Notes: generated by a model from the sequence alone, not told the origin. Counted from the first letter of the stretch, positions 30,450-39,652 are shown. The stretch: DNA of 64,000 bases from Dermacoccus nishinomiyaensis (GCF_900447535.1 NZ_UFXX01000001.1:2356001-2420000), one strand, 5' to 3'. Program-made: numbers and translations.

Positions 30450-31127
30450 ATGACGACGTCTCGGTTCACCACCCTCGCAGGCCCGGCCATCGCCGAGATC
30501 GAGGTGAAGCGCTCGCGGTTCCTGTGTGAACTGACGCCGGTGGGCGCGGGTGACGACGAAGCGTCGGAGGTGGCCGCACGGGCCGTCGTCGAGGTCGCTC
30601 GTAAGCAGCACTGGGACGCGCGTCATCACTGCAGCGCGTTCGTGCTCGGCCCCCAGCGTCAGGTGCGGCGCAGCAACGACGACGGCGAGCCGTCGGGCAC
30701 GGCGGGCGCGCCGATGCTGGAGGCGCTCGTCGCCTCGGGTCTGAGCGACGTCGTCGCCGTCGTGACGCGCTGGTTCGGCGGCACGCTGCTCGGCGCCGGA
30801 GGGCTCGTGCGGGCCTACGGCGACGTCGTGCGCGCCGCGCTGGCCGAGGCCCGCGTCGTCACGTACGAGTGTCGCCTCGTCATGGCGGCCGACGTCGGCA
30901 TCGCCGACGTCGGCCGCGTCGAGAACGCCCTGCGAGCCGCCGGGCGGCACGTCGAGGGCGTCGACTACGCCCAAGGCGCGGCCTCAGGAACGGCGCGCCT
31001 GGTGCTCGCCGTCACGGAGGCCGACCGCGCAGCGCTCGAGAGCGAGCTCGCGAGCCTGACGGGCGGTTCGGCCGACCTCGACGAGTGTGGGCAGCGCTGG
31101 GTCTCACTCGCCGACCAGCCTGGGTGA
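30450..31127 (+). CDS. YigZ/IMPACT family protein
   Basis: 225 residues of the UPF0029/IMPACT family. The N-terminal domain shows IEVKRSRF, HHCSAFVLG, SNDDGEPSGTAG and VTRWFGGTLLGAGGLVRAYG, which are diagnostic. The C-terminal DUF1949-like domain follows. The family is linked to translation or stress regulation in eukaryotes; its bacterial role is not settled. Leaderless start. Confidence 0.9.
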   Translation: MTTSRFTTLAGPAIAEIEVKRSRFLCELTPVGAGDDEASEVAARAVVEVARKQHWDARHHCSAFVLGPQRQVRRSNDDGEPSGTAGAPMLEALVASGLSDVVAVVTRWFGGTLLGAGGLVRAYGDVVRAALAEARVVTYECRLVMAADVGIADVGRVENALRAAGRHVEGVDYAQGAASGTARLVLAVTEADRAALESELASLTGGSADLDECGQRWVSLADQPG

Positions 31128-31286
31128 GGCGTCAGCCGGCCGGACCTTCGCGCGTCTTCGGGGCGCACCGGCCGCCACCCATCAGCGACACCACACCTGC
31201 CCCGGTACTTCTGCCGCGCCACGGCGCGTCTCCCGCGCCCTGAGACGGGGTTGGCGCGTGGGCGTGCGAACCCCCAGAGTGGCTCC

Positions 31287-32594
31287 ATGAGTGAACCGAA
31301 GACCTTGACCCCCGACGAAACATACGCACTCGACCGGGCCCACGTCTTCCATTCGTGGTCGGCGCAGGCCGCGCTGAAGCCGATGGTCGTGACGAAGACG
31401 TCCGGCTCCCGCCTGTGGGACGGCGACGGCAACGAGTACCTCGACTTCACCGGCCAGCTCGTCTACACGAACGTCGGCCACCAGCACCCGCGCGTCGTCG
31501 AGGCGATCAAGACGCAGGCCGAGACGCTGTGCACGATCGGGCCGAGCAACGCCAACGACCAGCGTTCGCAGCTGGCGAAGATGATCAGCGACCTGCTGCC
31601 CGACACGCTCAACAAGGTGTTCTTCACCAACGGTGGTACCGAGGCGAACGAGCACGCCGTCCGCATGGCGCGCGAGGTGACGGGCCGTCGCAAGCTGCTC
31701 GCCGCCTACCGCAGCTACCACGGCGCGACGGCGCAGTCGATCCACCTCACCGGTGAGGCGCGCCGCTTCGCCAACGACAAGGGCGCGAGCGAGGTCGTCC
31801 ACTTCTTCGGTCCGTTCCTCTACCGCAGCGAGTTCTGGGCGACGAGCGAGGACGAGGAGTGCGAGCGTGCGCTGACGCACCTCGAGCACACCATCACCTC
31901 CGAGGGCGCCGACGCGTTCGCCGCTCTCATCCTCGAGCCCGTCATCGGTTCGGCCGGCATCATCCCGCCGCCGCCGGGCTACCTCGAGGGCGTCCGCGAG
32001 ATCTGCACGAAGTACGGCATCATCTTCATCGCCGACGAGGTCATGGCCGGCTTCGGCCGCACCGGTGCCTGGTTCGCGCACCAGCACGCGAATGTCGTGC
32101 CCGACCTCATCACGTTCGCCAAGGGCGTCAACTCGGGGTACGTGCCGCTCGGCGGTGTCGTGCTGAGCGACGAGATCGCTCACCACTTCGACGAGCGCGC
32201 CTACCCCGGCGGCCTCACCTACTCCGGCCACCCGCTCGCGTGCGCGGCGGGCGTCGCGACGATCGCCGCGATGCAGGACGAGGGCATCGTCGAGAACGCC
32301 GCCCGCATCGGTTCCGACGTGCTCGGCCCCGGCCTGCAGGCGCTCGCCGAGAAGCACGACGCGGTCGGCCAGGCGCGTGGCGTCGGGGTGTTCTGGGCGC
32401 TCGAACTCGTCGAGGACGCCGCGCGCACGCCCGACGTCGAGCGCGCCGCCGCCGTCGCGGCCGCGTGCAAGAAGACCGGCCTGCTCGTCATCGCCGCCGC
32501 GAACCGGCTGCACGTCGTGCCGCCGTGCAACGTCAGCGACGACGACGTCCGTGCGGCCCTGACGATCCTCGACGAGGCGCTCTCCGCGAGCTGA
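31287..32594 (+). CDS. Class III PLP-dependent aminotransferase
   Basis: 435 residues. The fold and key sites of class III (omega) aminotransferases are intact: [24 protein letters not shown], the cofactor-contacting Asp at 250 ([14 protein letters not shown]), and the PLP Lys at about 279 ([10 protein letters not shown]). Family members use beta-alanine, taurine, GABA, putrescine or similar amines with pyruvate or 2-oxoglutarate; the substrate cannot be read here. ATG 31287 is chosen over GTG 31251 by similarity. Two hairpins follow. Confidence 0.85.
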   Translation: MSEPKTLTPDETYALDRAHVFHSWSAQAALKPMVVTKTSGSRLWDGDGNEYLDFTGQLVYTNVGHQHPRVVEAIKTQAETLCTIGPSNANDQRSQLAKMISDLLPDTLNKVFFTNGGTEANEHAVRMAREVTGRRKLLAAYRSYHGATAQSIHLTGEARRFANDKGASEVVHFFGPFLYRSEFWATSEDEECERALTHLEHTITSEGADAFAALILEPVIGSAGIIPPPPGYLEGVREICTKYGIIFIADEVMAGFGRTGAWFAHQHANVVPDLITFAKGVNSGYVPLGGVVLSDEIAHHFDERAYPGGLTYSGHPLACAAGVATIAAMQDEGIVENAARIGSDVLGPGLQALAEKHDAVGQARGVGVFWALELVEDAARTPDVERAAAVAAACKKTGLLVIAAANRLHVVPPCNVSDDDVRAALTILDEALSAS

Positions 32595-32626
32595 CGACGA
32601 CGCGCCGTCGGTGGGTGGTCGGCCGT

Positions 32627-32656
32627 TGCGACGCTGCCGAACGAGGCAGCGTCGCA
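32627..32656. terminator. Aminotransferase terminator hairpin
   Basis: TGCGACGCTGCC and its exact complement around a 6-nt loop, 32 bp after the stop. Confidence 0.65.
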
Positions 32657-32697
32657 CCCGGTGCAACGTCGGGGGTGCCGCGGCGTGGAACGCGCCT

Positions 32698-32729
32698 CGA
32701 ACCGGGAGGCATATCGAACCGGGAGGCAT
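32698..32729. repeat. 15-bp direct repeat
   Basis: CGAACCGGGAGGCAT at 32698-32712 and 32715-32729, in the gap between two hairpins. Confidence 0.6.
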
Positions 32730-32737
32730 GCAGAACA

Positions 32738-32775
32738 CGAGAAAGCCCCCGAGACGAATCTCGGGGGCTTTCTCG
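32738..32775. terminator. Terminator of the tRNA operon (bidirectional)
   Basis: A perfect 17-bp hairpin (arms 32738-32754, 32759-32775, loop CGAA) just past the 3' end of tRNA-Phe on the minus strand. It can serve both directions. Confidence 0.75.
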
Positions 32776-32783
32776 GTGGAGCG

Positions 32784-32856
32784 TGGCCAGAGACGGGGTC
32801 GAACCGCCGACCTAGCGATTTTCAGTCGCTCGCTCTACCAACTGAGCTATCTGGCC
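32784..32856 (-). tRNA. tRNA-Phe (GAA)
   Basis: 73-nt cloverleaf; acceptor GGCCAGA/TCTGGCC, anticodon loop CTGAAAA with GAA, T-loop GGTTCGACC. No encoded CCA. Third in a Glu-Asp-Phe cluster. Confidence 0.95.
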
Positions 32857-32872
32857 CTTGGGAAAGGGATGG

Positions 32873-32946
32873 CGACCCCGACGGGACTCGAACCCGCGAC
32901 CTCCGCCGTGACAAGGCGGCGCGCTAACCAACTGCGCTACGGGGCC
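32873..32946 (-). tRNA. tRNA-Asp (GTC)
   Basis: 74-nt cloverleaf; acceptor GGCCCCG/CGGGGTC, anticodon loop CTTGTCA with GTC. No encoded CCA. Confidence 0.95.
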
Positions 32947-32971
32947 TCGTGAAAGGCCGATCTGTGCGTGG

Positions 32972-33044
32972 TATCCCCAACGGGATTCGAACCCGTGCCG
33001 CTGCCGTGAAAGGGCAGTGTCCTAGGCCGCTAGACGATGGGGAC
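32972..33044 (-). tRNA. tRNA-Glu (TTC)
   Basis: 73-nt cloverleaf; acceptor GTCCCCA/TGGGGAT, anticodon loop CTTTCAC region with TTC. First gene of the cluster; a plausible promoter lies about 65 bp upstream. Confidence 0.95.
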
Positions 33045-33108
33045 TACACAAATCATTCCCGCGAGCCGCTCACCTTCCGGTGTTTGCCCCGCTGGAACTT
33101 GCGTAACT

Positions 33109-33135
33109 TTAGTACACGTTCGCCGGGCAACGCAA
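33109..33135 (-). promoter_or_regulatory. Probable promoter of the tRNA-Glu-Asp-Phe cluster
   Basis: On the minus strand TTGCGT (33130-33135), 15 bp, TACTAA (33109-33114). It is the only AT-richer patch upstream of the cluster. Confidence 0.4.
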
Positions 33136-33211
33136 AACGCCCGGAATGACGGGGATTCCGGCGGCATGGCGTGCGGTGCGCTGCCCGGCCCGGACGGCGT
33201 CGAGGCGCTTC

Positions 33212-34258
33212 TCAGGCGATCTCCTTGCGCGCGAACGTACGCACCCGCTCGACGTCCCACGTCGTGATGACGCGCTCGAGCGGCACGCCGAGCTCCTCGA
33301 TGCGCGCGGCGCCGTACTGGAGGAAGTCGAGCTGGCCGGGCGCGTGCGCGTCGGAGTCGAGGGAGAAGTAGCAGCCGGCGTCGATCGCCTCGCGGATGAG
33401 ATCGTCGGGCGGGTCGCAGCGTTCGGGGCGCGCGTTGATCTCGACGGCGACGCGGTGCTCGGCGCATGCAGCGAACACGGCCTTGGAATCGAACGTCGAC
33501 GGTGGGCGGACGCCGCGTTCGCCGTCGACGAGGCGGCCGGTGCAGTGCCCGAGGATCGTCGTGTGGGGGTTCTCGATGGCGCCGAGCATGCGTTTCGTCA
33601 TGGCAGCCGGGCCCGAACGCAGCTTGGAGTGAACCGACGCGACCCGCACGTCGAGGCGGTCGAGCATGTCGGCGCGCTGGTCGAGGGAGCCGTCCTCCTT
33701 GATGTCTACCTCGATACCCTTGAGCAGGACGAACGGGGTGCCCGTCGCCCCGAGGGCCGAGTTCATCGCGTCGATGACGCCGAGCTGCTTCGTCAGCCGC
33801 TCGGCACTCAGCCCGTTGGCGACGCGCAGCGAGGGGGAGTGGTCGGTCTGCACGATGTACTCGCGCCCGAGGGAGATCGCTGCCATGACCATCTCGTCGA
33901 TCGGTGAGCCGCCGTCGCTCCAGTCCGAGTGGGTGTGGCAGTCGCCCTTGACGGCGGCCATGACGCGCTGCGCGCCCTCGACGAGGTGCTCGGGGCTCGA
34001 TTCCTCCAGCTGGTCGAGGTAGCTCGGGACGCGGCCGTCGAGTGCCTCGGTGATGACGGCGAGCGTCGTCTTGCCGATGCCGGAGACGTCCGCGAGGGAG
34101 CCGTCGGCGGCCTTCGCGCGCAACGTCTCCTCGTCGAGCGCGGCAATCGCGCGCGAGGCGCCACGGAACGCCTTGACGCGGTATGTACCCGCACGGCGAC
34201 GTTCGAGCAGGAAGGCGATGCGGTCGAGCGCTTCGCGAGGCGTGGGAGCACCGGTCAT
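33212..34258 (-). CDS. PHP-domain metal-dependent phosphoesterase with N-terminal HhH region
   Basis: 348 residues, resembling the C-terminal half of PolX-type proteins without the polymerase domain. Residues about 1-90 are helical with a helix-hairpin-helix motif (DVSGIGKTTLAVI). The PHP domain begins GDCHTHSDWSDG and contains QTDHSPSL, KGIEVDIKEDG, TILGHCTGR and FSLDSDAHAPGQ: metal-binding His and Asp residues are all present. Likely a phosphoesterase or exonuclease; the substrate is unknown. Start decided by the leaderless -10 at 34265-34270. Confidence 0.85.
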   Translation of the reverse strand: MTGAPTPREALDRIAFLLERRRAGTYRVKAFRGASRAIAALDEETLRAKAADGSLADVSGIGKTTLAVITEALDGRVPSYLDQLEESSPEHLVEGAQRVMAAVKGDCHTHSDWSDGGSPIDEMVMAAISLGREYIVQTDHSPSLRVANGLSAERLTKQLGVIDAMNSALGATGTPFVLLKGIEVDIKEDGSLDQRADMLDRLDVRVASVHSKLRSGPAAMTKRMLGAIENPHTTILGHCTGRLVDGERGVRPPSTFDSKAVFAACAEHRVAVEINARPERCDPPDDLIREAIDAGCYFSLDSDAHAPGQLDFLQYGAARIEELGVPLERVITTWDVERVRTFARKEIA

Positions 34259-34264
34259 GTGGTC

Positions 34265-34270
34265 ACTGTA
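34265..34270 (-). promoter_or_regulatory. -10 box (TACAGT) of the PHP-domain gene
   Basis: On the minus strand TACAGT, six bases, then ATG 34258. Confidence 0.6.
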
Positions 34271-34286
34271 CGAACATCGCCCGGAC

Positions 34287-34328
34287 TTGCCCAGGGCCTC
34301 CCCTTGCCCAAGTGCCCTGATTTGCCCA
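34287..34328. repeat. Three phased TTGCCCA repeats
   Basis: TTGCCCA at 34287, 34304 and 34322 (17 and 18 bp apart) in the divergent region between the PHP and siderophore-interacting protein genes; possible binding sites. Confidence 0.4.
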
Positions 34329-34332
34329 GAGG

Positions 34333-34350
34333 TTAGGTAAGCCTTAGTTT
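34333..34350 (+). promoter_or_regulatory. DtxR/IdeR-like iron box
   Basis: TTAGGTAAGCCTTAGTTT shares about 11 of 19 positions with the DtxR/IdeR consensus, including the full TTAGGT half-site and the GCCT centre. It lies about 120 bp upstream of a siderophore-interacting protein gene, a classic iron-repressed target. Confidence 0.6.
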
Positions 34351-34472
34351 GGGGTTGGCTCGACTGCGTCGCCTCGGTGTCGTTCCTTCGTGGGTGCCAC
34401 TGGAGATGGCCGATCAGGATTGCAGCGAGGTGCCCCTGCGGCGCCGAGGAGCCCCGACGAGACGAGGACATC

Positions 34473-35345
34473 GTGACGAGCACCGAAGCAGCGCCGGCCC
34501 GCCCGCGTCGAACGCCCACCCACGTGAGAGTCGAGCGGACCGAGCGGCTGACCCGCGACCTCGTGCGCGTCCACTTCAGCGGGGACGGGCTGCGCGCCCT
34601 CGAGCCGAAACCGGTGACGGACGCCTACGTCAAGCTCCTCTTCCCGCCGCGCGGGGCCGACTACGCAGCGCCGTTCGACCCCGAACAGATCCGCGCCGAG
34701 CGCCCTCGTGAGGAGTGGCCGGTGACGCGCACCTACACGATCCGGGCGATCGACCACGCGGCCGGAACTTTGGCGATCGACTTCGTCGTGCACGGTGACA
34801 CCGGCCTCGCAGGGCCGTGGGCGGCTGCGGCGCGAGCGGGCGACGTCATCGGCTTCCTCGGCCCCGGCGGCGCGTGGGCGCCCGAGTCGGAGGCCGCTCA
34901 TCACCTCTTCGTCGGCGACGAATCGGCCTACCCCGCGATCGCCGCGGCGCTCGACGCGCTGCCGCAGGACGCCGCGTGCACCGTCGTGCTCGAGGTGGCC
35001 GACGCGAGCGTGTACCCTCCGGTGCGCGCACTGCCGCACATGAACCTCGTCTGGGTGCACCGGGACGAGACACGCAGCCACGGCGGCGGGCTCGTCGACG
35101 TCGTCGCCGCAGCCGACGTGCCGGGCCTGCGCGACGGTGATGCCCCCAACGGGCTGCGCGTGTTCGTGCACGGCAACGCCGAGATGATCAAGGAGATGCG
35201 CCGGTTGCTCATCGTCGAGAAGAGCGTCGCTCGCGCGCACGCGTCGATCTCCGGATATTGGCGCCCCGGCCACGACGAGGACGCGTGGCAGTCGAGCAAG
35301 CGCGAGTTCGTGCAGCAGATGGAGCAGGAACAAGACCGCGCCTGA
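34473..35345 (+). CDS. Siderophore-interacting protein (FAD-dependent ferric-siderophore reductase)
   Basis: 290 residues of the ViuB/SIP family, which reduce ferric siderophores to release iron in the cytoplasm. The FAD-binding barrel shows RTYTIRAID with the conserved Arg and Tyr, then DFVVHGDTGLAGPWA; the NAD(P)H half shows FVGDESAYPAI and ends in ISGYWRPGHDEDAW. GTG 34473 is preceded by GAGGA. Its iron-box promoter supports induction under iron limitation. Confidence 0.9.
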   Translation: MTSTEAAPARPRRTPTHVRVERTERLTRDLVRVHFSGDGLRALEPKPVTDAYVKLLFPPRGADYAAPFDPEQIRAERPREEWPVTRTYTIRAIDHAAGTLAIDFVVHGDTGLAGPWAAAARAGDVIGFLGPGGAWAPESEAAHHLFVGDESAYPAIAAALDALPQDAACTVVLEVADASVYPPVRALPHMNLVWVHRDETRSHGGGLVDVVAAADVPGLRDGDAPNGLRVFVHGNAEMIKEMRRLLIVEKSVARAHASISGYWRPGHDEDAWQSSKREFVQQMEQEQDRA

Positions 35346-35370
35346 CCCCCGCGCCTCGCCCGCTGCACCA

Positions 35371-35397
35371 ATCGGCGATTTTCGTCCACATTCGTCG
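35371..35397 (+). repeat. Dispersed 27-bp motif, copy B
   Basis: Identical to 8508-8534; located 25 bp after the siderophore-interacting protein stop. Confidence 0.75.
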
Positions 35398-35527
35398 AGG
35401 CCACGCTGATGGCCGGTCGCTCGCCCCCGCATCACTGATCGCCTCGGCGCGATCGACGCCGAGGTCCGCGACGACAACGACGTCGAACGCGGCGCGCGGT
35501 CGCGGCGAAACGCGAGACAATGCCGCG

Positions 35528-35986
35528 GTGAAGTCCTGGTTGCTCCTGCTGCTCGTCGTCGCTGCTGCGGCCCTCGTCCTGCTGACGCGTCGTTCGGTGC
35601 GGACGTCCGTCGTCACGTGGATGGCGGCGCGGGTCGGCCCCGACGCGCGCAGCGGCCGGCGGGCCGCGCTGCTGTGGTACGGTTCGGCGTTCCTCGCCGC
35701 CGTCGCAACACTGACGGGCGCCTGGTTCGGTGTGCGCGCCGGGGGAGCGGCGCGCTGGGTCGGGGATGCGGCGGCGATCGCGGTCGTCCTCGGCTACCTG
35801 CCGTTCACGTCGCTGGGCGCGCCGAAGATGACGCGGTGGCAGAAGAGCTTCGGGCAGCACCTCGCCGAAGCGGGTGCCGCCCGAAGTGCCGCGACGGCCT
35901 GTGCCGACGTCGCGCGTGTGTTCTCAGTGGTCGGTGTGCTCGTCGCTCTCGCGGCGCTCGTCGTCGTCGCCGGCCGCGGGGCGTGA
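35528..35986 (+). CDS. Small multi-span membrane protein, unknown function
   Basis: 152 residues with four hydrophobic segments (about 3-20, 48-70, 77-97, 128-148). Between the third and fourth is a polar, basic stretch (PKMTRWQKSFGQHLAEAG). I recognise no family. GTG start, with GACAAT six bases upstream as a weak leaderless -10. The last 63 bp overlap the convergent gene. Confidence 0.55.
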   Translation: MKSWLLLLLVVAAAALVLLTRRSVRTSVVTWMAARVGPDARSGRRAALLWYGSAFLAAVATLTGAWFGVRAGGAARWVGDAAAIAVVLGYLPFTSLGAPKMTRWQKSFGQHLAEAGAARSAATACADVARVFSVVGVLVALAALVVVAGRGA

Positions 35987-36550
35987 GGTGTTCGCGGACT
36001 CGATCTGACCGGCCGGCGCAGACGCCTTCTGCTTCGTGCCGAGCGGGTCGCTGAGCGTCGACTCGAGCGTCTCCTTCGGCAGCGCCTTCTCCTGCAGACG
36101 GGCCGTGGACGCCTGGATCTGCTTCGTCACGTACGGCCCGACGAGGCTGATCGCCGCAGCTCCGACAGCCATCCACAGACGCGGGTGGCGCACGCCGCGC
36201 TTGAGCAGCATTTTCTCGACGTTCTTGTCGATGCGCAGCGCGAGCCCGGACGTCACGAGGCCCATGCCGGCCGTCGCGGCGGCGGCCAGGTCGCTCATCG
36301 ACGACGACGTGGCGCGCCCGTCGACGACGTTGATCGCCTTGTTCGAGTCGGCCAGGCGCGAGCTCGCGGGGCGGCGCTCGCCCGCCATCGCCATGCCGAC
36401 GCTCGTCAGCGTCGACGACATCGCGACGCCGCGTCGCACCCAGCGCGGGAAGCGCGCGGGACGCACCAGCGTCGTGGCGGCCGCCGTCGCGGCGGAGATG
36501 GCGGCCTGCGCGGCCGGGGAGTCGAGAGCGGGAAGCGTGAAACGAGGCAT
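35924..36550 (-). CDS. Uncharacterised protein with one or two hydrophobic segments
   Basis: 208 residues. Ala/Arg-rich N-terminus, then a segment with GMGLVTSGLALRIDKNVEKMLLKRGVRHPRLW, one clear hydrophobic stretch (WMAVGAAAISLVGPYV), and a hydrophilic acidic tail (DDDERRESDEHTDH). No family recognised. Its 3' end overlaps the 3' end of the + strand gene by 63 bp, so one of the two stops or starts may be misjudged, though both frames look coding. Confidence 0.55.
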   Translation of the reverse strand: MPRFTLPALDSPAAQAAISAATAAATTLVRPARFPRWVRRGVAMSSTLTSVGMAMAGERRPASSRLADSNKAINVVDGRATSSSMSDLAAAATAGMGLVTSGLALRIDKNVEKMLLKRGVRHPRLWMAVGAAAISLVGPYVTKQIQASTARLQEKALPKETLESTLSDPLGTKQKASAPAGQIESANTSRPAAGDDDERRESDEHTDH

Positions 36551-36608
36551 GACCTCAGCCTAACGAGAGGCGCTGGCGCGGCACCACCACGTCAGCGACG
36601 TCGGCTGG

Positions 36609-37820
36609 TCACACCTGCGCAGCGCGCGCTTGCGCGCGCCGCAACAAACCGCGCGCCGCGACGGCGAGGACGAGGGCGACGCTCGTCGCCGTGAGCGTGA
36701 CGGCGAACGCGGCCGTCGCGCCGTGGGCGTCGACGAGGCGTCCGGCGATGCCCGCTCCGCTGGCGTAGCCGAGGCCTGTCGCGCCGGCGAGGAACGTCAT
36801 GGCCGTCGCGAGGCGCCCGCGATCGGTGATGAGTTCGCCGAGCGTGAACGTCGTGATCATGTACGGCGCGATCGCGAAGCCGAGGATGACGAGCTCACCT
36901 GCGAGCCCCCACAGCCCGTCGACGGCGAGCAACGGCAGCGACAGCACCCACATGGCCGTCGCGAAGAGGAGCAGCCGGCGCGCGTGATCCGGGGTGCGGC
37001 GCACGCGGCCCAACGCGAGGCCGGCGCTGACGGAACCGATGCCGAGCAGCGCGTGGAACAACCCGGCGCTCTCGGCGTGGCCGGCGGCGCGCGTCATCAT
37101 CGTCGTACCGGTCTGGATCGAGCCGAACAGGTTGCCGATGAGGAACTGCGCGACGAACAGGACGGTGAACGCGGCGCTCCACACAGGTATACGCGACGAG
37201 CCCGTCGGGGCCGGCGTGACCAGTGAGGCGCTGGGGTGACGTGCGAACTGCAGACCGAACCACAGCAGCAGCGCCGAGGCGGCGAGCAGCGGCGCCCACG
37301 TCCCGAACAAGGCCGCGAACGCGCCGACGAGCATCGGGCCGACGACGAACGACGCCTCGTCCGCGGCTCCCTCGTAGGAGAATGCGGTCGTGACGAGCCG
37401 CCCATCGGCGCCGTGCGATCCGATGATAGGACGCCAGCGCACGCGGGCGAGCTGACCGATCTGCGGCAGCGCGAACCCGGCGAGCGCCGCGACGATGGCC
37501 GTCAGCCACCAGGGCGTATCGAAGTAGCGGGTGGCGACGACACCGACGAGGCCCGCCGCGCCGCCGAGGCACTGCACGAGAAGGATGCGCGTCTGGCCGA
37601 GCCGGTCGGTGAGGGAACCGAACCAGGGCGAACCGATGGCGTTGCACACCGCCAGCGCTCCCGCGCAGATGCCGGCGTAGGTGTAGGAGTCGGTCGTCGT
37701 CGCGACGAGCAGCAGCGTGCCGAGTTGCGACATGGCCAGTGGCAGGCGCGCGATGAACGCGACGACGACGTACCAACGGCCCGTGAGCCCGAACAACCCT
37801 GAATACCCGACGTGACTCAC
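36609..37820 (-). CDS. Major facilitator superfamily transporter
   Basis: 403 residues with about 12 hydrophobic segments and an MFS loop 2-3 motif (GSPWFGSLTDRLGQTR). The central loop is short and polar. Substrate unknown; the fold resembles actinobacterial drug or sugar efflux proteins. GTG 37820 is set by a leaderless -10. It is divergent from the ABC exporter operon with a 92-bp gap, so the two efflux systems may share control. Confidence 0.85.
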   Translation of the reverse strand: MSHVGYSGLFGLTGRWYVVVAFIARLPLAMSQLGTLLLVATTTDSYTYAGICAGALAVCNAIGSPWFGSLTDRLGQTRILLVQCLGGAAGLVGVVATRYFDTPWWLTAIVAALAGFALPQIGQLARVRWRPIIGSHGADGRLVTTAFSYEGAADEASFVVGPMLVGAFAALFGTWAPLLAASALLLWFGLQFARHPSASLVTPAPTGSSRIPVWSAAFTVLFVAQFLIGNLFGSIQTGTTMMTRAAGHAESAGLFHALLGIGSVSAGLALGRVRRTPDHARRLLLFATAMWVLSLPLLAVDGLWGLAGELVILGFAIAPYMITTFTLGELITDRGRLATAMTFLAGATGLGYASGAGIAGRLVDAHGATAAFAVTLTATSVALVLAVAARGLLRRAQARAAQV

Positions 37821-37826
37821 CCGCCC

Positions 37827-37832
37827 ATGCTA
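37827..37832 (-). promoter_or_regulatory. -10 box (TAGCAT) of the MFS gene
   Basis: On the minus strand TAGCAT, six bases, then GTG 37820. Confidence 0.6.
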
Positions 37833-37900
37833 CCGGCGCCGTGAGGGCGCCGAAACCGCCGACAACCGCGACCTGACGGGGTTGTCGGTCCTGGCGCACC

Positions 37901-37906
37901 TAGGCT
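37901..37906 (+). promoter_or_regulatory. -10 box (TAGGCT) of the ABC exporter operon
   Basis: TAGGCT, six bases, then GTG 37913. Confidence 0.6.
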
Positions 37907-37912
37907 GAGCAC

Positions 37913-39652
37913 GTGCTCGTCTCACTCGTGCGTCAGTCGCTGGCGCCCCATGGTCGGTTGCTGCTCGGGCTCGTCGCCGCGCAACTCGTCAGCGTCGCCG
38001 CGTCGCTGTATCTGCCGAACCTCAACGCCGACATCGTCGACCACGGCGTCGTACGCGCCGACACCGGTTACATCTGGCGCACCGGCGGCTGGATGCTGCT
38101 CGTCAGCGTTGTCCAGGTGTGCGCCGCGATCTGCGCGGCCTGGTTCTCGGCCCGCATCGCGATGAACGCCGGACGCGACATGCGGGCCCGCGTCTTCGGC
38201 GCCGTCCAGCGCTTCAGCTCGCGCGAGGTCGCCGAGTTCGGCGCGCCGTCGCTCATCACGCGCTCGACGAACGACGTGCAGCAGGTGCAGATGCTCGTTC
38301 TCATGGGCGCCAACCTCATGGTGACGGCGCCGATCATGATGGTGGGCGGCGTCGTGATGGCGCTGCATCAGGACGTCGGGTTGTCGTGGCTCATGGTCGT
38401 CGCCGTGCCGGTGCTGGCCGTCGCGATCGGCCTCATCGTCTCGCGCATGGTGCCCGGGTTCCGCACGGTTCAGGAGCGGCTCGACGGCGTCAACCGGGTC
38501 ATGCGCGAGCACCTGTCGGGCATCCGCGTCGTGCGTGCGTTCGTCCGGGAACCGCACGAGTTGCAGCGTTTCGGCGCCGCCAACTCGGCGCTCGCGAACG
38601 CGCAGATCCGCGTCGGCAACCTCATGGCCTTCATGTTCCCGACGGTGTTCCTCGTCATGAACCTCTCGACGGTCGCCGTCTGGTGGTTCGGCGGCCACCG
38701 CGTCGGTGACGGCGACCTGCAGATCGGCGCGCTGTCGGCGTATATGAGCTATCTCATGCAGATCCTCATGGCCATCATGATGGCCACGTTCATGCTCGTC
38801 ATGATCCCGCGCGCCGCAGTGGCTGCCGAGCGCATCACGGCGGTACTGGACACGCGCTCGAGCGTGGTCGAGCCTCCGTCACCGATCTTGCCCGACGGTG
38901 GGGTGCGCGGCGTCGTCGAACTCGAGCACGCCGAGATGCGCTATCCGGGCGCCGACGAACCTGTCGTGCGCGACCTGTCGTTCACCGCCCGCCCCGGCCA
39001 ACGCGTCGCGCTCATCGGCTCGACCGGTTCGGGCAAGTCGACGGTGCTCGGCCTCGTCGCGCGACTGTTCGACGTGTCGGCCGGCGCGGTGCGCATCGAC
39101 GGCGTCGACGTGCGCGAACTCGACCCGCAGGCGCTGTGGGGCAGCATCGGCCTCGTCCCGCAGCACGCCTATCTGTTCTCCGGCACCGTCGCGTCGAACC
39201 TTCGCTACGGCAAACCCGACGCCACCGACGACGAGCTGTGGTCCGCGCTCGAGACGGCACAGGCGCGTGACTTCGTCGAGAGAATGGACGGCGGCCTCGA
39301 CGCCGTCATCGAGCAGGGCGGTAGCAACGTCTCCGGTGGCCAACGGCAGCGATTGTGCATCGCTCGGGCGCTCGTCGCGAAGCCCCGCATCTACCTGTTC
39401 GACGACTCGTTCAGCGCACTCGACCTCGCGACCGACAGGCGGCTGCGTGGCGCGCTCGCGCCGCAGGTGAAGGACGCGACGGTGCTCATCGTCGCCCAGC
39501 GCGTCTCGACGATCACCGACGCCGACCTCATCATCGTCCTCGAGGACGGCGCGGCCGTCGGCATGGGCACGCACGAGGAACTGCTCGCCACGTGCGCGCC
39601 GTACCGCGAGGTGGTCGATTCGCAGCTCGGACGTCAGGAGGGAGCGGCGTGA
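37913..39652 (+). CDS. ABC exporter half-transporter, degenerate ATP site partner
   Basis: 579 residues: six-span exporter domain (about 15-310) then a nucleotide-binding domain. Walker A GSTGSGKST near 370 and signature VSGGQRQRL are intact. Walker B is followed by Asp in place of the catalytic Glu (IYLFDDSFSALD, near 497), and the switch His is Gln (IVAQRVSTI, near 527). That pair of changes marks the degenerate-site half of heterodimeric exporters such as TM287/288 or BmrCD. Its stop overlaps the next gene's GTG. Substrate unknown. Confidence 0.9.
   Translation: MLVSLVRQSLAPHGRLLLGLVAAQLVSVAASLYLPNLNADIVDHGVVRADTGYIWRTGGWMLLVSVVQVCAAICAAWFSARIAMNAGRDMRARVFGAVQRFSSREVAEFGAPSLITRSTNDVQQVQMLVLMGANLMVTAPIMMVGGVVMALHQDVGLSWLMVVAVPVLAVAIGLIVSRMVPGFRTVQERLDGVNRVMREHLSGIRVVRAFVREPHELQRFGAANSALANAQIRVGNLMAFMFPTVFLVMNLSTVAVWWFGGHRVGDGDLQIGALSAYMSYLMQILMAIMMATFMLVMIPRAAVAAERITAVLDTRSSVVEPPSPILPDGGVRGVVELEHAEMRYPGADEPVVRDLSFTARPGQRVALIGSTGSGKSTVLGLVARLFDVSAGAVRIDGVDVRELDPQALWGSIGLVPQHAYLFSGTVASNLRYGKPDATDDELWSALETAQARDFVERMDGGLDAVIEQGGSNVSGGQRQRLCIARALVAKPRIYLFDDSFSALDLATDRRLRGALAPQVKDATVLIVAQRVSTITDADLIIVLEDGAAVGMGTHEELLATCAPYREVVDSQLGRQEGAA

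Noticed and set aside
32698-32729. Attachment site next to the tRNA cluster
   Set aside because: The 15-bp direct repeat does not match any tRNA 3' end, and there is no integrase or element boundary nearby.
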